Below, piece after piece: positions 16,782-23,762 of a stretch of DNA of 24,643 bases; within the stretch, counting starts at the first letter, position 1; each line of letters opens with the position of its first letter. Position numbers and translations under genes: made by a program. Below the pieces are notes generated by a model. The model ran no database searches, was not told where the DNA came from, and saw only the letters and a list, made by a program, of their open reading frames with translations. Origin of the DNA: Bacteroidales bacterium (GTDB taxonomy: Bacteria; Bacteroidota; Bacteroidia; Bacteroidales; UBA932); contig SFNZ01000052.1 of assembly GCA_004552615.1 (NCBI GenBank), positions 1 through 24,643 on the forward strand. The letters run 5' to 3'.

Positions 16782-16992
16782 CAACAATCTTTTACGATGA
16801 CGATTGTCTTCGCGCAAAACACCTGACATTCAAAATGGCCTTCTGGAGCTTGTAGCAGCATTTCCGGTGTCAGGTCCCCATTGTACGTATTGCGTATAAT
16901 CGGTTAAATGTGTCAAATTTTTTGGTTCTTCACCCTGATTCACTATATTGTCATTCAAATTGCAGAAACATAACCCACTAAAGCGACACGCC

Positions 16993-18264
16993 ATGCAAAC
17001 TACTGTATTCCCGGATATAGAGATAATCAGCCTTATGAAATCCTGCAAAGTCGGAGAAGCATTGCAGCAAATCATTCCGCACCTTGACGAAAGTGAGGAG
17101 GCACGAGCCTTGTACTGCCAGGTCCTGCGCTCGAGGAATAATATCTATCTGACTGGTATTCAGTCTGATAATATTAAAGAGGCTGCCGAGAAAGGTGATC
17201 TCTGGATGCAATATCTTTGGGCTCGTTATAATGACTGCATTGCACCGGAAAGCAACTCGGCTGACATTGCCGGGGAATATTACCGCAAGGCGGCGGAAGG
17301 AGGCATTGCCGATGCGCGCATGTGCATGGCATATATGTGGCGGGACGGTGATTTCGGAATCGTTGACAGGAGCCGGTATGAGCGCGAGCGTGACATGGCC
17401 GCGGCCGGGAACAGCCACATGGCTACGCAGCAGATTATCAGGGATATCACCTTCGGAAACGGGGGATTCGAGGCAGACCCTGGGAAGGCATTGTCAATGC
17501 TCGGCAAGTTTATCGGGGATTCGGCAGGCTGCTACATTGACCCGAAATATTACACCTTGATGGGCGATGTCACCAGGGCCGCTGGCGGACAGGATGCTGC
17601 GCAGTGGTATGAAAAGGGATTAGACGAGGGGGATCTCGGAGCCTGCCTGCTATATGCAATCGAAGCGTGTTTCGACGAGGACTTCAATATCACAGACAGG
17701 GAAAAGTTCGAGGCGATAATGACCCGCGGACAGGACTTGATGTGCGCCGAGGCTTTCGAGGCTGTGCAACTTGTTGTGGAACAGGGCGTTTATGAGGATT
17801 ATGATGATGACCTCCGGAAGGATGTTACCGAGTCCCTCAAATATGACCTCGAGATAGGTTACAAGCTCGGGGACACAACGGCGGCATATTGTCTCGGCCG
17901 TAATTATTACTACGGCGAATTCGGCTTTGAACAGGATTTCAGCCAGGCATCCCTCTGGCTGAGCCGCGGAGCAATAAGGCGTGACGCATCCTGCTACGAA
18001 CTTCTGGCCACAATGATCGAGGACGGCAATTATCCGGGCGGTCAGGACCCGGACCGGCAGCATGAATACGAAATCAGGGCCCTCCGTCTCGGCTGCGACG
18101 ACATGCTTGACCGAGTCGTCAATTCCTACCGTCACGGCTTTCTCACCGCCTACGCCGCCGAAATCGAGCAATACTATCTCCCTCTCGTCCCTGCAGAAGA
18201 AGATGAATTCCCATCTGGCGACGACTGTCCGGATGACGACGGAAGGTTCGATGCGTGGGTGTAA
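16993..18264 (+). CDS. Sel1-like repeat protein
   Basis: A 423-residue protein of helical tetratricopeptide-like Sel1 repeats, with no signal peptide, so probably cytoplasmic. Repeat-like units are visible at GDLWMQYLWARYNDC, AEGGIADARMCMAYMWRDGD, GDTTAAYCLGRNYYYGEFGF and ASLWLSRGAIRRDASCYELL. The C-terminus is acidic (EEDEFPSGDDCPDDDGRFD). Such proteins usually act as scaffolds for protein interaction; the partner is unknown. The open frame extends to a TTG at 16948, but the ATG at 16993 (MQTTVFPDIEI) is the better start. It lies alone between a non-coding region and a gene remnant, with no operon partner. Confidence 0.8.
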   Translation: MQTTVFPDIEIISLMKSCKVGEALQQIIPHLDESEEARALYCQVLRSRNNIYLTGIQSDNIKEAAEKGDLWMQYLWARYNDCIAPESNSADIAGEYYRKAAEGGIADARMCMAYMWRDGDFGIVDRSRYERERDMAAAGNSHMATQQIIRDITFGNGGFEADPGKALSMLGKFIGDSAGCYIDPKYYTLMGDVTRAAGGQDAAQWYEKGLDEGDLGACLLYAIEACFDEDFNITDREKFEAIMTRGQDLMCAEAFEAVQLVVEQGVYEDYDDDLRKDVTESLKYDLEIGYKLGDTTAAYCLGRNYYYGEFGFEQDFSQASLWLSRGAIRRDASCYELLATMIEDGNYPGGQDPDRQHEYEIRALRLGCDDMLDRVVNSYRHGFLTAYAAEIEQYYLPLVPAEEDEFPSGDDCPDDDGRFDAWV

Positions 18265-18303
18265 GGCGAATTCGGGATATATATTGATTATGTGAAAATT
18301 GTG

Positions 18304-18311
18304 TATATTTG
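18304..18311 (+). promoter_or_regulatory. -7 box before the hydrolase remnant
   Basis: TATATTTG fits TAnnTTTG and lies 14 bases before the ATG at 18326. A TTG at 18284-18286 is 17 bases upstream, shorter than the usual spacing. It may now drive the genes from 18597. Confidence 0.5.
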
Positions 18312-18325
18312 CAGGGCTTGAAATC

Positions 18326-18585
18326 ATGGTTATGAAACGGAATCGTAAAATCATCATCCTTTCAGTGGTGGCGGTGATATCGCTTGCACAGGGAGTGTTC
18401 GTTTATGGCGGATGGAAAATGTTCGGAGACGAGATCCGGACAATGTTGAAGAAGCCCTTGCCGCAATGAAACTTGCGTCATATCAGGACTGGACTCTATG
18501 GACGGTGATTTTTGACAGGGAGAACCTCGAGGCTACGTGGTATGTCCGTTCGGATTGGGATGCTCCTGTCAAGTTTGAGTTATAG
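18326..18585 (+). pseudogene. Remnant of a probable linear-amide/choloylglycine-type hydrolase gene
   Basis: Two pieces of coding sequence in different frames sit behind a promoter box. The first (18326-18469) encodes 47 residues starting MVMKRNRKIIILSVVAVISL, a membrane or signal segment. The second, open in another frame up to the stop at 18585, encodes NVEEALAAMKLASYQDWTLW followed by TVIFDRENLEATWYVRSDWD. That resembles the C-terminus of Ntn-type linear amide C-N hydrolases (choloylglycine hydrolase-like), where a W-T/S-V-x-F/Y-D strand precedes the terminal strands. The central catalytic part (about 250-300 residues) is absent, as expected after an internal deletion. Alternative: two unrelated small genes. 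Family assignment of the tail is from memory of the pattern. Confidence 0.45.
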
Positions 18586-18596
18586 TAAGGCGAGAA

Positions 18597-19253
18597 ATGG
18601 CTTACAGGAAATACGATACCTGCTTTTTTGAGCGTTATGCAATGGCTGAGCTGCGGGAAGTGCTTGGCCACAAGTTCGATACGCTTGTGAATTGCGACCG
18701 TCCGGATTTGCAGTCGCAGGGCTCCGATGCTCTCGGCATAGAGGTCACCAGGGCAATGGAAGGCGGCAGGCAGGCTGCCCTGAAGATGCTCAAGGACATT
18801 TCCGGTATTTCGGCCGTGGAAGGGGAGAGTGCATCCGACATAAATGCGATGAAGTCCAGCGGTTACGGCTATGGTCTGCGCGAAGGCGGTTTCATAGGGG
18901 GTCTGGAGCTGGATTACTGGATGGGTGCCCAGCCCATGAAGGAGATAATAGCCAACAAGGTAGGGAAGGTATCGTCCGGGTTCTACGGAAATTTCCGCGA
19001 GTTCGGCCTGTTCGTGTTTTCCAATGACAGGGTGACCCTGCAGAACGCTTATTCTGCAGTCATGTACACTCTCGATATCCAGAAAGCGCTCGATGTCCGT
19101 TATTCCAGACTCTACATCTCGGCTGTCACTGATTTCTATGCCTGCAATCTTGAGGATGACATCTCGTTCGAATACAGGATTTCTCCTTTCACCGTGGACG
19201 AACTGCAGCGGAAGGAATTTTTTCTTTCCTCGCTGGATTACAGGAATGTTTGA
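18597..19253 (+). CDS. Conserved-looking hypothetical protein, possible PD-(D/E)xK-like fold
   Basis: A 218-residue soluble protein that I do not recognise by family name. Near the N-terminus (about 34-52) it reads DRPDLQSQGSDALGIEVTRA, a spacing like PD-(D/E)xK nucleases in which an Asp is followed by a strand with E-x-K; here the last position is Thr (EVT), so activity is uncertain. An alpha-helical stretch (GGRQAALKMLKDI) and a Gly-rich turn (SSGYGYGLREGGFIGG) follow. No signal peptide or membrane segment. ATG at 18597 is taken as start; a second ATG lies 15 codons in. It precedes the flavin reductase-like gene by 33 bases to its ATG, so the two may share a message. Confidence 0.6.
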   Translation: MAYRKYDTCFFERYAMAELREVLGHKFDTLVNCDRPDLQSQGSDALGIEVTRAMEGGRQAALKMLKDISGISAVEGESASDINAMKSSGYGYGLREGGFIGGLELDYWMGAQPMKEIIANKVGKVSSGFYGNFREFGLFVFSNDRVTLQNAYSAVMYTLDIQKALDVRYSRLYISAVTDFYACNLEDDISFEYRISPFTVDELQRKEFFLSSLDYRNV

Positions 19254-19286
19254 AAGATTTTTACGGACAGATTAATTGAAGTGACT

Positions 19287-19844
19287 ATGAGAAAGAATTT
19301 TGGTGCAAAACCTTGGTCGTATCCTCAGCCTGTGCTGATGATAGCCACATACAACGAGGACGATACTCCCGACATCATGAACGCTGCCTGGGGCGGTATC
19401 AGTGACAATGATGAGATTTCCATAGCGGTCAGCAATACCCATAAGACGGCTGACAACCTGCTGAAGAGGGGATCATTCACCGTGAGCTTTGCGGATGTCG
19501 CCCATGTTGCCGAGTGTGACTACGTGGGACTCGTATCCGGAAAGAAGGTCCCTGACAAGTTCGTCCGTGCCGGCTTCCACGCAGTGAAGTCCGAGTTTGT
19601 CGATGCTCCGCTGGTGGCAGAGCTGCCTATGGCTCTCGAGTGCCGCGTCCGTTCCTATGATACTGATACCGACATCCTCAGGGGAGAGATAGTGAATGTC
19701 TGCGCTGACGAGTCAGTGCTTACAGACGGCAAGATAGATCCGGCGAAGCTGCGTCCGATAGTCTTCGATCCGGTGAACCATACCTATCTGGAGCTTGGTG
19801 CGAAAGTAGGCGATGCCTTCAGTGAAGGCAACAAGCTGAAATAA
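19287..19844 (+). CDS. Flavin reductase-like, FMN-binding split-barrel protein (flavoredoxin type)
   Basis: A 185-residue protein of the flavin reductase-like/flavoredoxin family. These bind FMN in a split barrel and transfer electrons or reduce flavin. The N-terminus MRKNFGAKPWSYPQPVLMIA followed by PDIMNAAWGGISDNDEISIA is typical. HKTADNLLKRGSFTVSFAD is the conserved FMN-contacting stretch, and ECDYVGLVSGKKVPDKFVRA the downstream one. The frame also opens at a GTG two codons earlier (19281), but the family normally begins MRKNFG, so the ATG is chosen. PgeF follows after 10 bases. Confidence 0.9.
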   Translation: MRKNFGAKPWSYPQPVLMIATYNEDDTPDIMNAAWGGISDNDEISIAVSNTHKTADNLLKRGSFTVSFADVAHVAECDYVGLVSGKKVPDKFVRAGFHAVKSEFVDAPLVAELPMALECRVRSYDTDTDILRGEIVNVCADESVLTDGKIDPAKLRPIVFDPVNHTYLELGAKVGDAFSEGNKLK

Positions 19845-19849
19845 GGAGG
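19843..19849 (+). promoter_or_regulatory. Strong Shine-Dalgarno site for pgeF
   Basis: AAGGAGG lies 5 bases before the pgeF ATG and overlaps the stop codon of the flavin reductase gene. It is the only full Shine-Dalgarno I noticed in the window, in a phylum that mostly initiates without one. Confidence 0.75.
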
Positions 19850-19854
19850 AACTG

Positions 19855-20529
19855 ATGACAGGACTTCTCGAATATGAGCTCGGTGGGGGAGTGCGTGCTT
19901 TCACCGCAGGGAGGGATATTGACCTTCCCTATACAGTTGTGCAGCCCCACCAGACACACACGACAAATGTCGCCTATGTGGACAGGCCGGACCTCACGAG
20001 GGAGGACCTGGAAGGAGTGGACGCGCTGGTGACTGACCTCACGGACGTTGCCATAGGAGTCAGGACCGCCGACTGCATACCTGTGCTCCTGTACGATCCG
20101 GTAAACAGGGCCATAGGAGCAGCACACAGCGGATGGCGTGGGACCGTGAACATGATTGTGAAAAAGACAGTTATTGAGATGTGCCGCCTTTTCGGGACAC
20201 GCCCTGACGATATCCTTGCAGTTATAGGCCCTGGCATAGACTATGACAGCTTCCAAGTCGGGGATGATGTCGCGCTGACATTCAAGGAATCCGGATTTCC
20301 CATAGAAAGGATCTGGTCATTCAGGGGAGCAAGGCAGGAAGGATCAATGAAGGGCGGACACCACATCGACCTGAAGGAATGCGTCCGTTACTCGCTGACA
20401 GAGTGCGGTGTGCCGGAAAAGAATATAACAGTCTCGGCTATAGACACATATACGGATGACCGTTTCTACTCAGCCCGCCGGGAGGGAATCTCCTGCGGCA
20501 GGAACATCAATGCAATAATGCTGATATGA
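19855..20529 (+). CDS. pgeF: Peptidoglycan editing factor PgeF (laccase-domain/DUF152 family)
   Basis: PgeF (formerly YfiH/multicopper 'laccase domain') removes wrongly incorporated amino acids from peptidoglycan precursors in E. coli. Homologues have also been assigned purine nucleoside phosphorylase/adenosine deaminase activity. The 224 residues contain the metal-site and family motifs VVQPHQTHTTN, VRTADCIPVLLYDP, AAHSGWRGTVNMIV, IGPGIDYDSFQVG and the end motif DRFYSARREGISCGRNINAI. No signal peptide; cytoplasmic. It closes the small plus-strand group 18597-20529. Confidence 0.93.
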   Translation: MTGLLEYELGGGVRAFTAGRDIDLPYTVVQPHQTHTTNVAYVDRPDLTREDLEGVDALVTDLTDVAIGVRTADCIPVLLYDPVNRAIGAAHSGWRGTVNMIVKKTVIEMCRLFGTRPDDILAVIGPGIDYDSFQVGDDVALTFKESGFPIERIWSFRGARQEGSMKGGHHIDLKECVRYSLTECGVPEKNITVSAIDTYTDDRFYSARREGISCGRNINAIMLI

Positions 20530-20564
20530 GCTCCTGCACTGTCCTTATAGGGAGTAAACTATAA

Positions 20565-20651
20565 TTATCGTTGATAAATATTGTCGATAAGAAATAAAAT
20601 AAGTCTTTTGGTGATATTTATTGTCTATAAACAATGAAATTTATATATTTG
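20565..20651 (+). promoter_or_regulatory. Promoter and possible operator before the DUF4143 operon
   Basis: TATATTTG (20644-20651) fits the -7 consensus, with TTG at 20621-20623 about 20 bases upstream. The AT-rich 80 bases before it contain near-repeats TTGTCGATAAGAA (20581-20593) and TTGTCTATAAACA (20621-20633), 40 bases apart, plus a related GTTGATAAATA at 20570-20580. The right copy covers the -33 position, as an operator might. Confidence 0.5.
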
Positions 20652-20668
20652 CAGCAAAAGGGAGAATT

Positions 20669-21874
20669 ATGGAGATTTTGACACGACAGCATTATGCAGA
20701 TATCGTTGATTCCTGGATAGGAAAGGGCAACATCATTGCATTGGTCGGCTCGCGTCGAGTCGGCAAGAGTTATATTCTTAAAGACTTTATCCAGCGGCAT
20801 TCCCAAGATGAGAATAGCAATATCATATATGTAGACAAGGAGAAAAAGGACTTCAAGTCGATAAAGACCAAAGATGATTTGGACACTTGGATTGAGCAGA
20901 GGTTCATCCGGGGGAAGCATAACTATATCCTCATTGATGAAGTTCAGGAGATTGACAATTTCGAGGAAAGCGTTTGCAGCTGGTACAGTGAGGATGACAC
21001 AGATGTTCTGATAACAGGCAGCAATTCAGATTTGCTTTCCGGAGAACTTGCCACACGCCTGTCCGGGCGACACGTGGAGATACGGGTACATCCTCTGACC
21101 TATATGGAGTTTCTTCAGTTCCACAGTCTTCAGGACAGTGATGAAAGCTTAATGACATATATGAATTATGGAGGACTTCCCGGTCTGAGAACAGTAGGCC
21201 TGGATAATGAAGAGCAGGTCTGGGCCTATATTGCAAGTGTCTTCAATACAATCATGCTGAAGGATATCATAGAACGCTATGACATCAGGAATATCCCTTT
21301 CCTGAATAACTTGATTGCCTTTTATGCTGACACGACAGGAAAACTGACATCGGCAAACAGCATCTCCAAATATATGAAGTCCCAGAACGAAAATGTCTCA
21401 TCCAATCTGATCCTGCTATACAGGTCGTTCTATTCTGAGGCATTTCTTATAGATGTTGTAAGCCGTTATGACATTCACGGAAAGAAGATATTCGAGTCCA
21501 ATGAGAAAATATACTGGGATGACCTTGGGCTGCGTAACCTCAAGGCAAGCGGCGGTATGGATTCGTATATCGAGAAGGTGATTGAGAATGTTGTTTATAA
21601 GCAGTTGTCTTTTCTGGGATATGACATAAAGGTGGGAGTATTGAATGCAGGGGAGGTGGACTTCGTCTGCACAAAGGCAGGACAGACCATCTATGTCCAG
21701 GCAAGTTACATAATAGCAGAAGACACTACACGTGAAAGGGAGTTCGGTCCTCTGGAGAAGATCCGTGACAATTATCCTAAATATGTAATCAGCGCCACTC
21801 CATATTTGACAAAACGTAATGAAAATGGAATCATCCATTTATCACTGAGGAAGTTTTTGACTGAGGGCTTATGA
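20669..21874 (+). CDS. AAA ATPase with C-terminal DUF4143 domain
   Basis: A 401-residue ATPase of the AAA_14/DUF4143 family, abundant in Bacteroidetes and archaea and without a settled role. Walker A is GSRRVGKS (27-34) and Walker B YILIDEVQ (IDE at 89-91), followed by sensor-like ITGSNSDLLSGELATRLSGR. The DUF4143 part follows from about residue 170 and includes a nuclease-like strand pair GEVDFVCTKAGQTIYVQASY near residue 340, a degenerate PD-(D/E)xK-type pattern in which the Lys position is Gln. The frame opens upstream at 20621, but that region carries the promoter, so the ATG at 20669 is used. The stop overlaps the next start (ATGA). Confidence 0.9.
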   Translation: MEILTRQHYADIVDSWIGKGNIIALVGSRRVGKSYILKDFIQRHSQDENSNIIYVDKEKKDFKSIKTKDDLDTWIEQRFIRGKHNYILIDEVQEIDNFEESVCSWYSEDDTDVLITGSNSDLLSGELATRLSGRHVEIRVHPLTYMEFLQFHSLQDSDESLMTYMNYGGLPGLRTVGLDNEEQVWAYIASVFNTIMLKDIIERYDIRNIPFLNNLIAFYADTTGKLTSANSISKYMKSQNENVSSNLILLYRSFYSEAFLIDVVSRYDIHGKKIFESNEKIYWDDLGLRNLKASGGMDSYIEKVIENVVYKQLSFLGYDIKVGVLNAGEVDFVCTKAGQTIYVQASYIIAEDTTREREFGPLEKIRDNYPKYVISATPYLTKRNENGIIHLSLRKFLTEGL

Positions 21875-22473
21875 CAGAAGACAGACTCAAGCAGATAGTG
21901 GAATTCTGCAAACTCATAGACAAGGAGAAATTCGTGCAGCGCCGCACTTATCTCTCAGACGGCGAGCGTCTTGAGAACGATGCGGAGCACGCCTGGCATA
22001 TGGCCGTGATGGCGATTCTCCTTTCTGACTATTCAAATGAGAAAGTGGATGTCCTGAAGGTGGTGAGCCTGCTTCTGGTCCACGACCTGGTGGAAATCTA
22101 TGCCGGCGACACCTTTGCCTACGACGAGGAGGGGAAGAAGACTCAGAGGGATAGGGAACTGGCTGCGGCGGACAGGCTCTATTCCCAGCTTCCCGAGGAT
22201 CTCGCAGTGAAAATACGCTCGCTCTGGGATGAATTCGAGGAGTGGGGGAGTCCCGAGTCGAAGTTCGCCCACACCCTTGACAACTTCCAGCCGCTTCTGT
22301 TGCAGCACGCGAGCGGTGGCCGTGCCTGGAGGGAGGGTGGACGCAGGCTCTCCGAGTTGCTGGAGAGGAACGCCCGATCAGCCGAAGGGTCACAGGCTCT
22401 GTGGGAGTTCGCCCGAGAGAACTTCATCCAACCGGAAATCGAGAAAGGAAACCTCATTGACGATATTGATTGA
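21871..22473 (+). CDS. HD-domain phosphohydrolase, YfbR-like
   Basis: A 200-residue metal-dependent hydrolase of the HD family (YfbR / HDDC2-like 5'-deoxynucleotidases). Metal ligands are visible: His in NDAEHAWHMA (H40), His-Asp in LLVHDLVEIYAGD (H71, D72), and Asp in AHTLDNFQPLL (D137), the spacing of YfbR. The likely reaction is dephosphorylation of deoxynucleoside 5'-monophosphates, but the substrate is inferred. It overlaps the DUF4143 ATPase stop by four bases and its own stop overlaps the LysE start by one base, so the three are a tight translational unit. No frameshift or missing ligand. Confidence 0.88.
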   Translation: MTEDRLKQIVEFCKLIDKEKFVQRRTYLSDGERLENDAEHAWHMAVMAILLSDYSNEKVDVLKVVSLLLVHDLVEIYAGDTFAYDEEGKKTQRDRELAAADRLYSQLPEDLAVKIRSLWDEFEEWGSPESKFAHTLDNFQPLLLQHASGGRAWREGGRRLSELLERNARSAEGSQALWEFARENFIQPEIEKGNLIDDID

Positions 22474-23057
22474 TGCCCCTTGAACAACTGCCGGCCCTCC
22501 TTCTAGCAATACTCGCAGTTGGTTACACCCCGGGGCCTGCGAACATATATGCGATGTCGTGCTCCCTCAGGTACGGATGGCGCTCATCTATGCGGATGTG
22601 GTGCGGGCTGCTTTGCGGGTTCCTTACCGCTGCACTTCTTGCAGCCGCTGCAGCCCATCTAGCCGGGATGGCGTTCAAGGAATATGTTCCATACCTGCGT
22701 TATCTTGCTGCTGCATACATCATCTATCTCGCCTGGAAGACATACAGGGCTGGAGTCTCACCGGAAGGAGATGCCGCACCGACTTTCTCTAGCGGATTCA
22801 TCGTCCAGCTGACCAACGCCAAGATCATACTCTTCGACCTGAGCTGCTATTCCGCATTCGTACTTCCGTACTCGCAGCGGTTCATCGACATCCTTCCTGT
22901 CACTGCTTTTCTAATCCTTGCCGGTCCGGGAGCGAATCTGGTCTGGCTTCTGGCCGGGGGACTGCTGAAACCAATGGTGGCGAGATACTCCCGTGTAGTA
23001 TCCGCCTTCATGGCAGCTGCCCTTGTGCTTTGCGCCCTGATGATGCTATTACTGTAA
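22473..23057 (+). CDS. LysE-family translocator
   Basis: A 194-residue inner membrane protein with about six hydrophobic helices. The N-terminal signature VGYTPGPANIYAMSCSLRYG is that of LysE/RhtB amino acid exporters (G-x-x-P-G-P). The later FIVQLTNAKIILFDLSCYSA corresponds to the conserved N-P-K-x-x-x-F segment, though here the Pro is Ala. Substrate unknown. The frame opens at a TTG one codon earlier; the ATG at 22473, in TGATG with the HD-gene stop, is the natural coupled start. This ends the plus-strand operon, convergent with the DNPH1-like gene 51 bases on. Confidence 0.88.
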   Translation: MPLEQLPALLLAILAVGYTPGPANIYAMSCSLRYGWRSSMRMWCGLLCGFLTAALLAAAAAHLAGMAFKEYVPYLRYLAAAYIIYLAWKTYRAGVSPEGDAAPTFSSGFIVQLTNAKIILFDLSCYSAFVLPYSQRFIDILPVTAFLILAGPGANLVWLLAGGLLKPMVARYSRVVSAFMAAALVLCALMMLLL

Positions 23058-23108
23058 GATAGAGTAGGGGAGTGCTCTGATGAAAATTCACTTTTCTTGT
23101 GTTGTCAG

Positions 23109-23612
23109 CTATCTCTCGCAGGGTCTAGGCCTGGAAGAATCCGGGTGGTGCTTCCTGCACTCTTCGCAGTTCCCGAATCTTGGGCAGCCGGTCTTTGAGC
23201 AAGGGCATTTGAGCACGTCGGTCAGCATTCCGAACAGCTCTTCCTCATCGGAGTAAGGATGCAGGTGGAAGTAAGCATCGCCGGAGAGCATGGCCGACAG
23301 TCGTGCCCTCGTCCTGTCATAGAAGATGTGGACGGGTTTGCTGTGCGTTTCCGCATAGGCCATCTCGTATCCCACGCCTAGGGAGGCGTTGGTGCACTCG
23401 GCTATGACCATGTCGCATTCGCGGAGCCAAGCGGTGTCTTGCTCATATATATCCTTGTCAGTCATCTGCTTCTCCTCGTCCTCGACATTGGCGTTGCCTA
23501 TGTGTTCTGTCAGGACCTTCTCTGTCCTGGAGATGTGGTTGATGATTCTTCTATATAATTCGGCATCGTTCCGTCCTCCGCGTATCGAGCCGGCAAAGTA
23601 TATTTTCCGCAT
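23109..23612 (-). CDS. DNPH1/Rcl-like deoxynucleotide N-hydrolase with Cys-rich C-terminal tail
   Basis: A 167-residue protein of the nucleoside 2-deoxyribosyltransferase fold, closest in pattern to DNPH1 (Rcl), which splits the N-glycosidic bond of deoxynucleoside 5'-monophosphates. Motifs are KIYFAGSIRGGRND (substrate Tyr5), VLTEHIG, QDTAWLRECDMVIAECTNAS (Asp67) and LGVGYEMAYAE (catalytic Glu83). Residues 136-156 add CPCSKTGCPRFGNCEECRKH, a C-x-C-x4-C-x5-C-x2-C-x2-H pattern likely to bind a metal and not part of the usual family. The gene is convergent with the LysE gene. A TAACTTTG box on the minus strand lies 21 bases before the ATG, implying a nearly leaderless message. Confidence 0.85.
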   Translation of the reverse strand: MRKIYFAGSIRGGRNDAELYRRIINHISRTEKVLTEHIGNANVEDEEKQMTDKDIYEQDTAWLRECDMVIAECTNASLGVGYEMAYAETHSKPVHIFYDRTRARLSAMLSGDAYFHLHPYSDEEELFGMLTDVLKCPCSKTGCPRFGNCEECRKHHPDSSRPRPCER

Positions 23613-23632
23613 GCTGTCAAATCTGTTTTCCG

Positions 23633-23640
23633 CAAAGTTA
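23633..23640 (-). promoter_or_regulatory. -7 box for the DNPH1-like gene
   Basis: Minus strand TAACTTTG matches TAnnTTTG, 20 bases before the ATG. No clear TTTG at -33. Confidence 0.55.
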
Positions 23641-23708
23641 CCGATTTCTGATGCATACGTCGTTGTTATCTTGCTTTTTGTTCAATGAATTGATTTGGTT
23701 TTTGTTGT

Positions 23709-23743
23709 TTTCTTAACAAAAATATCACATTTTTGTTAAGAAA
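23709..23743. repeat. Perfect 15-base inverted repeat, 5-base loop
   Basis: TTTCTTAACAAAAAT (23709-23723), loop ATCAC, and its exact complement (23729-23743). AT-only helix apart from two G-C pairs. It lies in the spacer between the DNPH1-like gene and the editing-gene remnant and could be an operator or a bidirectional terminator, since the arms end in T/A runs. Confidence 0.75.
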
Positions 23744-23762
23744 TACATATAGAGATGGATGA

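Larger units (their letters stand above)
16483..16992. other. 510-base gene-free region with nested hairpins
   Basis: Between the tRNA terminator and the Sel1-repeat gene no convincing gene is seen; small open frames have no family features. It holds a small ACGG/CCGT hairpin near 16510-16525, a two-layer hairpin (16591-16637), a long inverted repeat (16659-16781) with inner stems, a 6-base ACAATC/GATTGT stem (about 16783-16806) and then AT-richer sequence that should contain the promoter of the downstream gene. TTTG at 16921 and TATATTG at 16945 are at a plausible spacing but the -7 match is poor. Confidence 0.7.
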
